A stretch of 64,000 nt of DNA. Origin: Candidatus Intricatilinea gracilis (GTDB lineage Bacteria > Pseudomonadota > Gammaproteobacteria > Burkholderiales > Burkholderiaceae_C). The stretch is from assembly GCA_016702605.1 (NCBI GenBank), contig JADJDQ010000005.1, positions 62,001 through 126,000 on the forward strand. The letters are read 5' to 3'. Shown piece after piece: positions 53,572 through 62,679 of this stretch (position 1 is the stretch's first letter; each line of letters begins with the position of its first letter). The position numbers and the translations under genes are program-made. A model generated the notes under the pieces. That model had not been told where the DNA came from, did no database searches, and was given only the letters and a program-made list of their open reading frames with translations.

Positions 53572-54285
53572 ATGAGCGCCCTGCCCTTGTCTGCCCCTGC
53601 ACCACCTGCCACGCTGCAGCAGGACGTGGTGCAGCGCCTGCGTCAGCGCATCATCGAAGGTGAGCTCGCACCAGGCGCCAAACTCAACGAACGTGAACTG
53701 AGCGAGCGCTTGCAGGTGTCGCGCACGCCGCTGCGCGAGGCGCTGCGCATGCTGGCGGCCGAGGGTCTGGTCGAACTGCTGCCCAACCGCGGCGCCGTGG
53801 TGGCGCAGATGTCGGTGCAGGACGTGAGTGACAGCTTCGAGGTCATCGCCGGGCTCGAAGCCCAGGCCGGCGAGCTGGCCGCCGTGCGTATCACCCCGGC
53901 AGCCCTGGCCGAGATCCGCGCCCTGCACTACGAGATGCTGGCGGCCTACACCCGGCGCGACCTGCCGACCTACTACCGCCTCAACGCCTGCATCCACAGC
54001 CACATCAACCTGGCGGCCGGCAACCGGGTGTTGACGCAGACCTGGTCGACGCTCAACGCCCGGCTGCAGGCACTGCGTTTCAGGTCCAACTTCGACGAAG
54101 CCAAGTGGCAACGCGCCGTGGGTGAACACGACCGCATGGTCGAGCTGCTGGTCAGCCGTGACGGCCCGGCGCTGGGCGCGCTGCTGCGCCGGCACCTGCT
54201 CAACAAACGCGACGCGGTGATCGAGCTGATCGGCAGTGGCACCACCACGATGTTGCCCTCCCCTACCTTGCAGGCCCCGGCATGA
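53572..54285 (+). CDS. GntR family transcriptional regulator, FadR subfamily
   Basis: A 237-residue regulator. The N-terminal winged helix (LRQRIIEGELAPGAKLNERELSERLQVSRTPLREALRML) is followed by an all-helical FCD effector domain (FEVIAGLEAQAGELAA; ACIHSHINLAAGNRVL, with the metal-binding-type Asn/His residues; EHDRMVELLVSRD; HLLNKRD). FCD members respond to carboxylates such as glycolate, lactate or malonate. The operator-like palindromes just upstream suggest self-regulation and control of the aminotransferase. The stop overlaps the start of the FAD/Fe-S gene (ATGA), so they are coupled. Confidence 0.9.
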   Translation: MSALPLSAPAPPATLQQDVVQRLRQRIIEGELAPGAKLNERELSERLQVSRTPLREALRMLAAEGLVELLPNRGAVVAQMSVQDVSDSFEVIAGLEAQAGELAAVRITPAALAEIRALHYEMLAAYTRRDLPTYYRLNACIHSHINLAAGNRVLTQTWSTLNARLQALRFRSNFDEAKWQRAVGEHDRMVELLVSRDGPALGALLRRHLLNKRDAVIELIGSGTTTMLPSPTLQAPA

Positions 54286-57200
54286 CCACCTCCGCACCCA
54301 TCACCGTCCACCGCCGCAATGTTGAGGCAGCCAGCAAGCAGCTCGCGCCGCAGCTGCCCGAAGCATCACTCGAACTGGCGCGTCGGCTGGCTGCATCGAC
54401 CCAGGGCGAAGTGCTGTTCGACGCCGCATCACGCGCTCGGTATGCCACCGATGCGTCGATCTACCAGATCATGCCGACGGGTGTGTTCGTGCCACGCACA
54501 GCCGACGACGTCGCCACCGCACTCGACATCGCCCGCGAGCTGAAGGCGCCCGTGCTGGCGCGTGGCGCCGGCAGCTCGCAATGTGGCCAGACAGTCGGGC
54601 CCTCGCTGGTGGTCGACTGCAGCAAACACCTGCGCGGTGTACTCAACGTGAACGCCGAGGCACGCACCGCCGAGGTCGAACCCGGCCTGGTGCTCGACCA
54701 CCTCAACGCCCGGCTCAAGCCACTGGGGCTTTGGTTTCCGGTCGATGTGTCGACCAGCGCGCAGGCCACGCTGGGCGGCATGGCGGGCAACAACTCGTGT
54801 GGCAGCCGGTCGATCCGTTACGGCAACATGGTGCACAACGTGCAGGGCGCCCGGGCCTGGATGGCCGATGGGCGCTTGCTCGACTTCGGCCCGCTCGACC
54901 GGCTAGGCAACGACGCCGCCACCATCGCCGGCTTCGTGCGCCAGCTCGCCCTGGCCCATGCCCACGAGCTGGATGCCCATTGGCCCAAGGTGATGCGCCG
55001 GGTCGGGGGCTACAACCTCGACATCTTCCGCCCGCAAAACGAGCGGCCCTACACCCACGACGGCAGCGTCAATCTGGCGCATTTGCTGGTGGGGTCGGAA
55101 GGCACGCTGGCCTTCACGCGCAGCCTGACGCTGCAACTCGCGCCGCTGCCCAGGGCCAAGGTGCTGGGCGTCGTCAACTTCGCGAGTTTCCACACCGCGA
55201 TGGACAGCGCGCAGCACATCGTCACCCTCGGCCCGAGCGCGGTCGAGCTGGTGGACCGCACCATGGTCGACCTGGCGCGGCTGAACCCGGCGTTCAAGGC
55301 CGTCATGGAGTCGGCGCTGGTCGAGCCCGGTGCGGCCACACCCGAGGCACTGCTGCTGGTCGAGTTCAGCGGCGAGGACGCGGGCGAACTGAAACGCCGC
55401 CTGGCCGGCCTGGTCGAACTGATGGGTGACCTGGGTCTGCCGGGCAGCGTGGTCGAGATGAGCGACGCGCCGCGCCAGTCGGCGCTGTGGGAGGTGCGCA
55501 AGGCCGGGCTGAACATCATGATGAGCCTGAAGGGCGACGGCAAGCCGGTGAGCTTCATCGAGGATTGCGCCGTGCCGCTGGAACATCTGGCCGCCTACAC
55601 CGACGCCCTCACCGAAGTCTTTGCGCGCCACGGCACCCGCGGCACCTGGTACGCCCATGCCTCGGTCGGCACGTTGCATGTGCGGCCCATCCTGGACATG
55701 CGACGCGAAGGCGCCATCAAGATGCGCGCCATCGCCGAAGAGGCCGCCGTGCTGGTGCGCAAGTTCAAGGGCGCCTACAGCGGTGAACACGGCGACGGCC
55801 TGTGCCGCGGCGAGTGGGTGGCCTGGCAGTTCGGGCCAAGGCTGAACGACGCGATACGCGCCATCAAGCAGCACTTCGACCCGGCCGGGCTGTTCGCGCC
55901 CAACCGCATCGTCGACACACCACGCATGGACGACACCAGCCTGATGCGTTACCCGCCCGGCTACACCGCCCTGCCGCTGCAGACCGCCTACGACTGGTCC
56001 GCCTGGAACGTTCAGGCCGACGCGGTGACCGAAGCCACCACCGCCCCGGGCACCGGCGGCGACGCCGCACAAGGCTTGGCCAAGGCGCTGGAGATGTGCA
56101 ACAACAACGGCCACTGCCGCAAGTTCGACGCCGGCACCATGTGCCCGAGTTACCGCGTCACACGCGACGAACAACACCTCACACGCGGGCGCGCCAACAC
56201 GCTGCGCCTGGCGCTGGGCGGGCGCATCGAAGGGGTGGCGGGTTTTGGCCATGCCGATGCGGCCATCGCTGCCGCGATGAACTCGGCGCCCTCGTCCGCG
56301 GCAGCAACTGCCGCCAACTCCGCGACGGGTAGCACTGCAGGCGCGGCTGGCGCACAGGGCACGACGGCTGCGGCGTCCCCAGCCCATCCTCGCATCAGCC
56401 CGGCCACACAGGCGTTTCTGGCCTCCGGTGGCGGATCGCTGCGCACCTCCGATGCCGGCACACTGGCCCTTGCCAGCGCGGAAGTCCACGCCGCCCTGGA
56501 CCTGTGTGTGAGCTGCAAGGGCTGCAAACGCGACTGCCCGACCGGCGTCGACATGGCCAAGGTGAAGCTCGAGGTGCTGGCGCAACGCGCCCAGGTGCAC
56601 GGCGTGAGCCGGCGCGCCAGGCTGATCGCGCGGGTGCCGCAGATCGCCCGGCGGGTGTCGGGCGTGCCCGGCCTGCCGGCGCTGCTCAACCTGCGCAACA
56701 AGTTGCCCGTGCTGGCGCGGCTGGGTGAACGTCTCACCGGCATCTCGGCCAGGCGCAGTCTGCCGGCCTGGCGCAGCGACACCTTCTGGCGCACCAGTTC
56801 GGCGCTGGGCCTGGTGAACCGCGAGCAGGCGCTGGCGGCGCCCAAGGCCGTGGCGCTGCTCGTCGACAGCTTCAACGGTTACTTCGAGAGCGAAAACGCC
56901 GTCGCCGCCGTGAAGGTGCTGCAGGCCGGCGGATATGCCGTGCATGTGGCCAGCGGCACGCCGGCTGGTGGCTCAACCGCTGAGCCCCTGTGCTGCGGCC
57001 GCACCTTGATGGCCGGTGGTCTGGCCGACGAAGCCAAGGCCAAGGCCAGGCAGATGGTCGATGCACTCGAGCCGCTGGCGCGGCGCGGCATCACCATCGT
57101 CGGCCTGGAACCCTCGTGCCTGTTCACGCTGCGCGACGAGTTTCTCGCCATGGGGCTGGGCGAATCGGCGCAGGTCGTCGCCGGGCAGGCGTTGATGTTC

Positions 57201-57590
57201 GAGGAGTTCCTGGCTCGCGAGGCCAAGGCCGGCCGGTTCGCCCCCGTACTGAAACCGGCCACCCGGCCGCTGCTGGTGCACGGCCACTGTCACCAGAAGG
57301 CGTTTGCGGCCATGTCGCCGGTGCTCGAGGTGCTGAAACTCATCCCGGGCGCGGCGCCGAGCCTGATCGAGAGTTCGTGCTGCGGCATGGCCGGCAGCTT
57401 CGGCTACGAGGCCGAACACGTCGACGTGTCGCTGCAAATGGCCGAACTGAACCTGCTGCCCGCCGTGCGCGCCGCCAGCGCCGAGACGGTGATCGTGGCC
57501 GACGGCACCAGTTGCCGGCATCAGATCGCCGACGGCGCCGGCCGCGAGACCTTGCACGTGGCGCGGGTGCTGCAGATGCATCTGCTCTAG
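54282..57590 (+). CDS. FAD-linked oxidase / Fe-S fusion (GlcD-GlcF or D-lactate dehydrogenase-like)
   Basis: A 1102-residue fusion. Residues about 60-590 form a VAO-type FAD domain (VLARGAGSSQCGQTVGPSLV; TLGGMAGNNSCGSRSIRYGN; C-terminal GEHGDGLCRGEW). Two 4Fe-4S clusters follow (CNNNGHCRKFDAGTMCPSYR near residue 606; CVSCKGCKRDCP near 745). Two CCG cysteine domains end the chain (LCCGRTLMAGGLA; SSCCGMAGSFGYE). Such proteins oxidise 2-hydroxyacids (glycolate, D-lactate, D-2-hydroxyglutarate) and pass electrons to quinone. The start overlaps gntR by four bases, hinting that the regulator controls hydroxyacid use. Confidence 0.93.
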   Translation: MTTSAPITVHRRNVEAASKQLAPQLPEASLELARRLAASTQGEVLFDAASRARYATDASIYQIMPTGVFVPRTADDVATALDIARELKAPVLARGAGSSQCGQTVGPSLVVDCSKHLRGVLNVNAEARTAEVEPGLVLDHLNARLKPLGLWFPVDVSTSAQATLGGMAGNNSCGSRSIRYGNMVHNVQGARAWMADGRLLDFGPLDRLGNDAATIAGFVRQLALAHAHELDAHWPKVMRRVGGYNLDIFRPQNERPYTHDGSVNLAHLLVGSEGTLAFTRSLTLQLAPLPRAKVLGVVNFASFHTAMDSAQHIVTLGPSAVELVDRTMVDLARLNPAFKAVMESALVEPGAATPEALLLVEFSGEDAGELKRRLAGLVELMGDLGLPGSVVEMSDAPRQSALWEVRKAGLNIMMSLKGDGKPVSFIEDCAVPLEHLAAYTDALTEVFARHGTRGTWYAHASVGTLHVRPILDMRREGAIKMRAIAEEAAVLVRKFKGAYSGEHGDGLCRGEWVAWQFGPRLNDAIRAIKQHFDPAGLFAPNRIVDTPRMDDTSLMRYPPGYTALPLQTAYDWSAWNVQADAVTEATTAPGTGGDAAQGLAKALEMCNNNGHCRKFDAGTMCPSYRVTRDEQHLTRGRANTLRLALGGRIEGVAGFGHADAAIAAAMNSAPSSAAATAANSATGSTAGAAGAQGTTAAASPAHPRISPATQAFLASGGGSLRTSDAGTLALASAEVHAALDLCVSCKGCKRDCPTGVDMAKVKLEVLAQRAQVHGVSRRARLIARVPQIARRVSGVPGLPALLNLRNKLPVLARLGERLTGISARRSLPAWRSDTFWRTSSALGLVNREQALAAPKAVALLVDSFNGYFESENAVAAVKVLQAGGYAVHVASGTPAGGSTAEPLCCGRTLMAGGLADEAKAKARQMVDALEPLARRGITIVGLEPSCLFTLRDEFLAMGLGESAQVVAGQALMFEEFLAREAKAGRFAPVLKPATRPLLVHGHCHQKAFAAMSPVLEVLKLIPGAAPSLIESSCCGMAGSFGYEAEHVDVSLQMAELNLLPAVRAASAETVIVADGTSCRHQIADGAGRETLHVARVLQMHLL

Positions 57591-57859
57591 TCGGGCTGTC
57601 GGCTGACGGTAGGCGGAAGCAAGCGCAGCAGTGCCACGTCAATCCGTGATGGTTTTCACAGATCGAGCGGCAGTCAACCCGTCTGCGAGCCCTCGGCTTA
57701 CATGTGGTGCCCGACTGTTGCCGGCGGTTAGCGCGGCGCGGCCAGGTCGCATGGCATCGTGGAGCGACAGATCCGGCCGACACATCAGAAGCCTGGAGAC
57801 TCACCCGAAACCATGCGCCCGCCCTGGGCGGCGCTGCCAGACCGGAACCACACCTCATC

Positions 57860-58162
57860 ATGAAAAAACAGATCGCCCGCATCTCGCCTACCCAGACCGC
57901 CAAGGTGTTCGGCCTGCTCAGCTTCATCATCAGCCTGCCGGTGATGGCGATGCAGCTCATGCCCCTCATGAACAGCGGCACCGGCTTCAAGCTGCGTGCC
58001 GTGAGTGGCCTGTTGCTGGCCACACCGTTCATGTACGCCGTGGCGGGCTTCGTCGTCGCCTTGTTCGCCGCCCTGCTCTACAACCTGCTGGCCCGGCTGG
58101 TCGGTGGTCTGGAGTTCACTGTCGAAGAGATCGGCGGCGCACCCACCGTGGTCGAAGGTTGA
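57860..58162 (+). CDS. Small two-helix membrane protein (DUF3566-like)
   Basis: A 100-residue protein beginning MKKQIARISPTQTAKVFGLL. It has two predicted membrane helices (LLSFIISLPVMAMQLMPL and VSGLLLATPFMYAVAGFVVALFAALLYN) and a short acidic C-terminus (FTVEEIGGAPTVVEG). The order and spacing resemble DUF3566-type proteins, whose function is unknown. About 270 nt of seemingly empty sequence precedes it. Confidence 0.7.
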   Translation: MKKQIARISPTQTAKVFGLLSFIISLPVMAMQLMPLMNSGTGFKLRAVSGLLLATPFMYAVAGFVVALFAALLYNLLARLVGGLEFTVEEIGGAPTVVEG

Positions 58163-58296
58163 AGCAGGCAGGCCGAGCCGGTGGCGGGCCTGTACACACG
58201 ACGATGAGCCGACGCGCATAGGCCGACACGCATGCGCCGAAGCGCCGGGTCGCGCCGCTAAACTGCGCGCCCTTCAGCCAGCGCCATCGGTCGCCC

Positions 58297-59391
58297 ATGT
58301 CCACGCCCTTCCCCCGCGATGCCACGGGCCAAGTCGACCTGTTCGAGCAACTGCCAGCCCCGGCCAACGAAGCGCCCCCAGCCGCTGACCGCGAATCGGC
58401 GCAGCAGTTTGCCGATGCCCCAGTTGACTTGCCACTTGCCAGCGAAGCGCCGGTCGACTTGCCATCAGCCTGCGCTGCACGGACTGACTCTTCAACTGCC
58501 AGCGATGCCCAGGCTGACCCCTCGCCCGCCGCCTGTGCGCCGGGCCCCGCGCCAGACGGCAGCAAACCACACGACGATGTGGCGATCCGCCCGGCCGCGC
58601 CTCGCGCCGACTACGGCCTGGCCGGGCGACGCATCGTCATCACCGGTGCGGCCCAGGGCATAGGCGCGGCCTGCGCCCGCCTGCTGGCAAGCCAAGGTGC
58701 AGCGCTGGCGCTGTGGGATGTCGATGTGGCACGGGCCACGGCGCTGGCCGACGAACTCGTCGCCCAAGGCGCCACCTGCCACGCGTTGCGTTGTGATGTG
58801 TCGATCAAGGCCGAGGTGGACGCCGCACTCGCTGCAACGCTGAGCGTGCTCGGTGGCATCGATGGCGCGGTGTCGAACGCCGGCATCTTTCGCGCGGCGC
58901 CGTTCCTGGACGTGGCCGAGGCGGACTGGGATGCCGTCATCGGCGTCAACCTCAAGGGCAGCTTTCTCGTCACCCAGGCCTGTGCCCGGGCCATGGTGGC
59001 GGGCGGACAAGGCGGCGCCATCGTGCTGATGAGTTCGGTCAACGGCGTGATGGCCATCCCCGAGATCGCCAGCTACAACGCCAGCAAGGGTGGCATCGAC
59101 CAGCTCACCCGCGCCGCGGCACTCGCCCTGGCCGACCACGACATCCGGGTCAACGCGGTCGCACCGGGCACCATCGCCACCGAACTGGCCGCCGCAGCGG
59201 TGTTGACCAGCGACGCGGCGCGACTGCGCATCCTGGGCCGCACGCCCATGAAACGCCTGGGTGAACCGGCCGAAGTGGCCGAGGTGGTCGCCTTCTTGCT
59301 GTGCAGCGGTGCGCGCTACATGACCGGTGAGGTCGTCTATGTCGACGGCGGCCGGCGCGCGCTCAACTACAGCGTCAAACTCGACACCTGA
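58297..59391 (+). CDS. SDR family oxidoreductase with a long low-complexity N-terminus
   Basis: A 364-residue protein. Residues about 105-360 are a classical short-chain dehydrogenase: VITGAAQGIGAACARLL (TGxxxGxG), NAG at SNAGIF, and the catalytic Ser, Tyr and Lys in LMSSVNGV and SYNASKGG. It probably uses NAD(P)H; the acidic D at DVDVARA after strand 2 favours NAD. The first ~100 residues are Ala/Pro/Asp-rich with a twice-repeated VDLPxA unit and are not part of the fold. A GTG at about codon 94 would start just before the domain, so the true start is uncertain. Confidence 0.85.
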   Translation: MSTPFPRDATGQVDLFEQLPAPANEAPPAADRESAQQFADAPVDLPLASEAPVDLPSACAARTDSSTASDAQADPSPAACAPGPAPDGSKPHDDVAIRPAAPRADYGLAGRRIVITGAAQGIGAACARLLASQGAALALWDVDVARATALADELVAQGATCHALRCDVSIKAEVDAALAATLSVLGGIDGAVSNAGIFRAAPFLDVAEADWDAVIGVNLKGSFLVTQACARAMVAGGQGGAIVLMSSVNGVMAIPEIASYNASKGGIDQLTRAAALALADHDIRVNAVAPGTIATELAAAAVLTSDAARLRILGRTPMKRLGEPAEVAEVVAFLLCSGARYMTGEVVYVDGGRRALNYSVKLDT

Positions 59392-59414
59392 GTTCATCAC
59401 CCGGAAGGATCCAC

Positions 59415-59816
59415 ATGAGACTGCTCCACACCATGCTGCGCGTCGGCAACCTGCAACGCTCGATCGACTTCTACACCCAGGTGATGGGCATGGAACTGCT
59501 GCGCACAACACGGCGACCGGACCAGAACTACGACCTGGCGTTTGTGGGCTACGGCAGCAACCCCGGCCATGCCGAGATCGAACTGACCTACAACTACGGC
59601 GTCGAGAGCTACGAGCTCGGCACGGCCTACGGCCACATCGCCGTCGGTGTGGCCGACGCGGCCGCCACCTGCGCGGCGGTGCGTGAACGTGCTGCAGCCC
59701 TGGGCGGTGCAGTGACCCGTGAAGCCGGCCCGGTGAAGGGTGGCAACACCGTGATTGCCTTCATCACCGACCCGGACGGCTACAAGATCGAGCTCATCGA
59801 ACGTTCCGACGCCTGA
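59415..59816 (+). CDS. gloA: Lactoylglutathione lyase (glyoxalase I)
   Basis: A 133-residue vicinal-oxygen-chelate enzyme. The metal ligands fit His5 (MRLLHTML), the Glu in GHAEIELTYNYG, the His in GTAYGHIAVG and the Glu in GYKIELIER. It isomerises the methylglyoxal-glutathione hemithioacetal to S-lactoylglutathione. Length and motifs are those of the short, metal-dependent GloA. It follows the SDR gene by 23 nt and lies next to the KDPG aldolase, in keeping with sugar-breakdown detoxification. Confidence 0.93.
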   Translation: MRLLHTMLRVGNLQRSIDFYTQVMGMELLRTTRRPDQNYDLAFVGYGSNPGHAEIELTYNYGVESYELGTAYGHIAVGVADAAATCAAVRERAAALGGAVTREAGPVKGGNTVIAFITDPDGYKIELIERSDA

Positions 59817-59836
59817 GCCGCGACTGCGCCGCGGAT

Positions 59837-60487
59837 TCAGCCGCGCAGGCTGTGCGTCTGGCGCGCCAGTTCGGTGATGCGGGCCCAATCGCCGGCCTCG
59901 AGTGCATCGGCCGGGGTGAGCCAGGAGCCACCGCAGACCTTGACATTGGGCAGGCTCAGGTACTGCGGCGCCGTCTCGTAACTGATGCCGCCGGTGGGGC
60001 AGAACACCACGTCGTGGAAGGGGCTGGCGAAAGCCTTGAGCAGGTTGGCGCCGCCCACTGCACTCGCGGGGAAGAGTTTCAGGAAGCGGTAGCCGTCGGC
60101 GTTGGCCATCATCACCTCGCTGGCGGTCGACACACCCGGCAGCAGCGGCAGGCCGATGTCGCGGCAGACCCGGCCGATCTCGCTCGTATAGCCCGGGCTC
60201 ACGGCGAACTGGCAGCCCAGTGCCTGCACGGCACGGGCATCTTCGACCGATCGCACCGTGCCGGCGCCGACGATGGCTTCGGGCACCTCGGCCATGATGG
60301 CGCGCATGGCGTCCATCGCCACGGGTGTGCGCAGCGTCACTTCGAGCACCCGGACCCCACCGGCCACCAGGGCACGCGCCAGCGGCACGGCATCACTCAG
60401 CCGATCGAGCACGATGACGGGGATGACCGGGCCATGGCTGGCCAGGGCGAGGGTGCGGGCGTGGAGATCGGCGGTTGTATCGGTCAT
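59837..60487 (-). CDS. eda: KDPG aldolase (2-dehydro-3-deoxyphosphogluconate aldolase)
   Basis: A 216-residue class I aldolase. The Schiff-base lysine is Lys137 in FLKLFPASAVGG. Other conserved stretches are VLEVTLRTPVAMDAM, PEAIVGAGTVRSVEDA (Glu/Thr substrate site) and CPTGGISYETAPQYL. It splits KDPG into pyruvate and glyceraldehyde 3-phosphate, the last step of the Entner-Doudoroff route. edd is 139 nt upstream on the same strand. ATG 60487 marks the start of family homology. Confidence 0.95.
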   Translation of the reverse strand: MTDTTADLHARTLALASHGPVIPVIVLDRLSDAVPLARALVAGGVRVLEVTLRTPVAMDAMRAIMAEVPEAIVGAGTVRSVEDARAVQALGCQFAVSPGYTSEIGRVCRDIGLPLLPGVSTASEVMMANADGYRFLKLFPASAVGGANLLKAFASPFHDVVFCPTGGISYETAPQYLSLPNVKVCGGSWLTPADALEAGDWARITELARQTHSLRG

Positions 60488-60626
60488 GGCTTCAGGCTCT
60501 TGGTTCGGTGGGGGCGATCGTTGCGGCATCGGGCAACTTGCAGCAAGTTCAGGTCGTCGCAGGAAGTGATCTGGCGGGCCGGTGCGGACTCGATGGCAAC
60601 AGCGGCGCGGGCCAGAGCAAGGTGAG

Positions 60627-62441
60627 TTACAGCCAGGTGACGGCGCCTTCTTCGGCAGTCTTGACGTTGCGGCGCATGCCGCCGAACAGTTCGCGGCCCA
60701 GGTCGTGGTGGTTGATGTCGGCCTGGCTGGGCAGGATGCTCGCGAGTTCGCGCGTGGCCCATTCATCGGCCGGCACCAGGGCGTCGAGCGTGCCGGTGAC
60801 GGCATCGAGCCGGATGATGTCGCCGTCGCGCACCTTGCCCAGCGGCCCGCCGGCCAAAGCCTCGGGGCTCACATGGATGGCGGCGGGCACCTTGCCCGAC
60901 GCACCACTCATGCGTCCGTCGGTGACCAGCGCCACCTTGAAACCCTTGGCCTGCAGCACGGCCAGCGGCGGCGTGAGTTTGTGCAACTCGGGCATGCCGT
61001 TGGCCTGCGGGCCCTGAAAACGCACGACGACGATGACATCCCGATCGAGTTCACCGGCCTTGAACGCGGCGTGTAACTCGTCCTGCGTGGTGAAGACCCG
61101 CGCCGGCGCTTCGATCACATGGCGATCCACGGGCACGGCCGACACCTTGATGACGGCGCGGCCCATGTTTCCGGCCAGCAGTTTCAGGCCACCCGTCGCA
61201 CTGAAAGGCAGCGCAGCCGTGCGCAACACCTCGGTGTCGCCGCTGTCGACCGGCAGGGTGCGGTAGGCGAGCCGCTCGCCTTCCAGCACCGGCTGCAGCG
61301 CTTGCTTCAGGATGCCGGCGCCGTTCACCGTCGTCACATCGCCGTGCAGGCAGCCGGCCTCGGTCAGCTCACGCAGCACGAAGGCCGGGCCGCCTGCAGC
61401 CTGGAACTGGTTCACATCGGCGCTGCCGTTGGGATAGACACGCGCCAGCAGCGGCACTGCCGCCGAGAGCTCGGAGAAATCGGTCCAGTCGATCAGGATG
61501 CCGGCGGCTCGTGCCACCGCCACCCAGTGGATCAGGTGGTTGGTCGAGCCGCCGGTGGCCAGCAGCGCCACCATGGCGTTGACGATGCAGCGTTCGTCGA
61601 CCAGTTCACCGATGGGTGCGGGCGCGGGCGCACCGTCCTGGCCCAGCAGGCGGCCCACGGCGGCGCGGGTGAGCGCGTCGCGCAGGGGGTCGTGCGGATG
61701 CACGAAGGCAGCGCCGGGCAGGTGCAGGCCCATGGCTTCGAGCAGCATCTGGTTGCTGTTGGCGGTGCCGTAAAAGGTGCAGGTGCCGGCGCCGTGGTAG
61801 GCCGCCGATTCGGCTTCGAGCAATTCCTTGCGGCCGACCAGGCCCTGGGCGGCCTGTTCACGCACCTTCGATTTGGCAGTGTTCGACAGCCCCGAACTCA
61901 TCGGCCCGGCCGGCACGAAGACACAGGGCAGATGGCCGAAATGCAGCGCACCGATGAGCAGGCCCGGCACGATCTTGTCGCAGATGCCCAGCATCAGCAC
62001 GCCGTCGAAGACGTCGTGGCTGAGCGCAATGGCGCTGCCCATGGCGATGGTGTCGCGCGAGAACAGGCTCAGTTCCATGCCCGGATAGCCCTGGGTGACA
62101 CCGTCACACATGGCCGGCACACCACCCGCCACCTGGGCAGTGGCGCCGTAGCGCCGCGCCTCTTCGCGGATCAGCTGCGGGTAGCCCTCGTAGGGCTGGT
62201 GCGCCGAGAGCATGTCGTTGTAGGCGGTGACAACGGCCAGGTTGGGCGCCCGTTCGGCCACGACGCGGAACTTGTCCGAGCCCGGCAACGCGGCAAAAGC
62301 ATGGGCCACGTTGGCGCAGCCCAGCCGCTCGGCGCCGCGGCCTCTGCTGGCCAGGGCACGCACACGCGCCAGGTAGGCGCTGCGGGTCGCGCTGCTGCGC
62401 TGCACGATACGGGCGGTGACGAGGTCGATGGCTGGTTTCAT
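60627..62441 (-). CDS. edd: 6-phosphogluconate dehydratase
   Basis: A 604-residue IlvD/Edd-family Fe-S dehydratase. The Edd-specific N-terminal block (ERLGCANVAHAFAALPGSDK; VTAYNDMLSAHQPYEGYP) and cysteines in PAMCDGVTQGYPGMELSL and LGICDKIVPG fit the 4Fe-4S cluster. It converts 6-phosphogluconate to KDPG, feeding the Eda enzyme encoded downstream. The upstream region carries a 9-bp inverted repeat that may be its operator. zwf and pgl are not in the window. Confidence 0.95.
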   Translation of the reverse strand: MKPAIDLVTARIVQRSSATRSAYLARVRALASRGRGAERLGCANVAHAFAALPGSDKFRVVAERAPNLAVVTAYNDMLSAHQPYEGYPQLIREEARRYGATAQVAGGVPAMCDGVTQGYPGMELSLFSRDTIAMGSAIALSHDVFDGVLMLGICDKIVPGLLIGALHFGHLPCVFVPAGPMSSGLSNTAKSKVREQAAQGLVGRKELLEAESAAYHGAGTCTFYGTANSNQMLLEAMGLHLPGAAFVHPHDPLRDALTRAAVGRLLGQDGAPAPAPIGELVDERCIVNAMVALLATGGSTNHLIHWVAVARAAGILIDWTDFSELSAAVPLLARVYPNGSADVNQFQAAGGPAFVLRELTEAGCLHGDVTTVNGAGILKQALQPVLEGERLAYRTLPVDSGDTEVLRTAALPFSATGGLKLLAGNMGRAVIKVSAVPVDRHVIEAPARVFTTQDELHAAFKAGELDRDVIVVVRFQGPQANGMPELHKLTPPLAVLQAKGFKVALVTDGRMSGASGKVPAAIHVSPEALAGGPLGKVRDGDIIRLDAVTGTLDALVPADEWATRELASILPSQADINHHDLGRELFGGMRRNVKTAEEGAVTWL

Positions 62442-62518
62442 GGCGGCGGGTCTGGCGGCAGATGGGGCAGGTCGAGTGCAAACGCAATGCCCGGCAGGTG
62501 ACCGGGCAGCGGGCGTTC

Positions 62519-62558
62519 ATGTAACTCACATGTCGAGTATGCGGTAACCGAGTTACAT
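62519..62558. promoter_or_regulatory. Inverted repeat upstream of edd
   Basis: ATGTAACTC (62519-62527) and GAGTTACAT (62550-62558) are perfect inverted arms 22 nt apart, with a partial third copy GGTAACC at 62543-62549. The edd ATG (62441) is 77 nt away, and the chaC start is 121 nt on the other side. It is likely an operator of a sugar-responsive repressor, identity unknown. Confidence 0.5.
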
Positions 62559-62679
62559 CGTCAAATCAGGATGAGAGTAGCCACAGGCCGCTTGCAGCCT
62601 CGATGTGCAGGCCGGCGCGCGCTGTGGCGCCCATGGGATAGGCTTGACATGACACTCTGCCGCGGCGACGCTGCCGGCC

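Noticed and set aside
54903..56945. A 680-residue frame antisense to the FAD/Fe-S fusion
   Set aside because: GC-driven shadow without domain; the plus-strand gene has intact FAD and Fe-S motifs.
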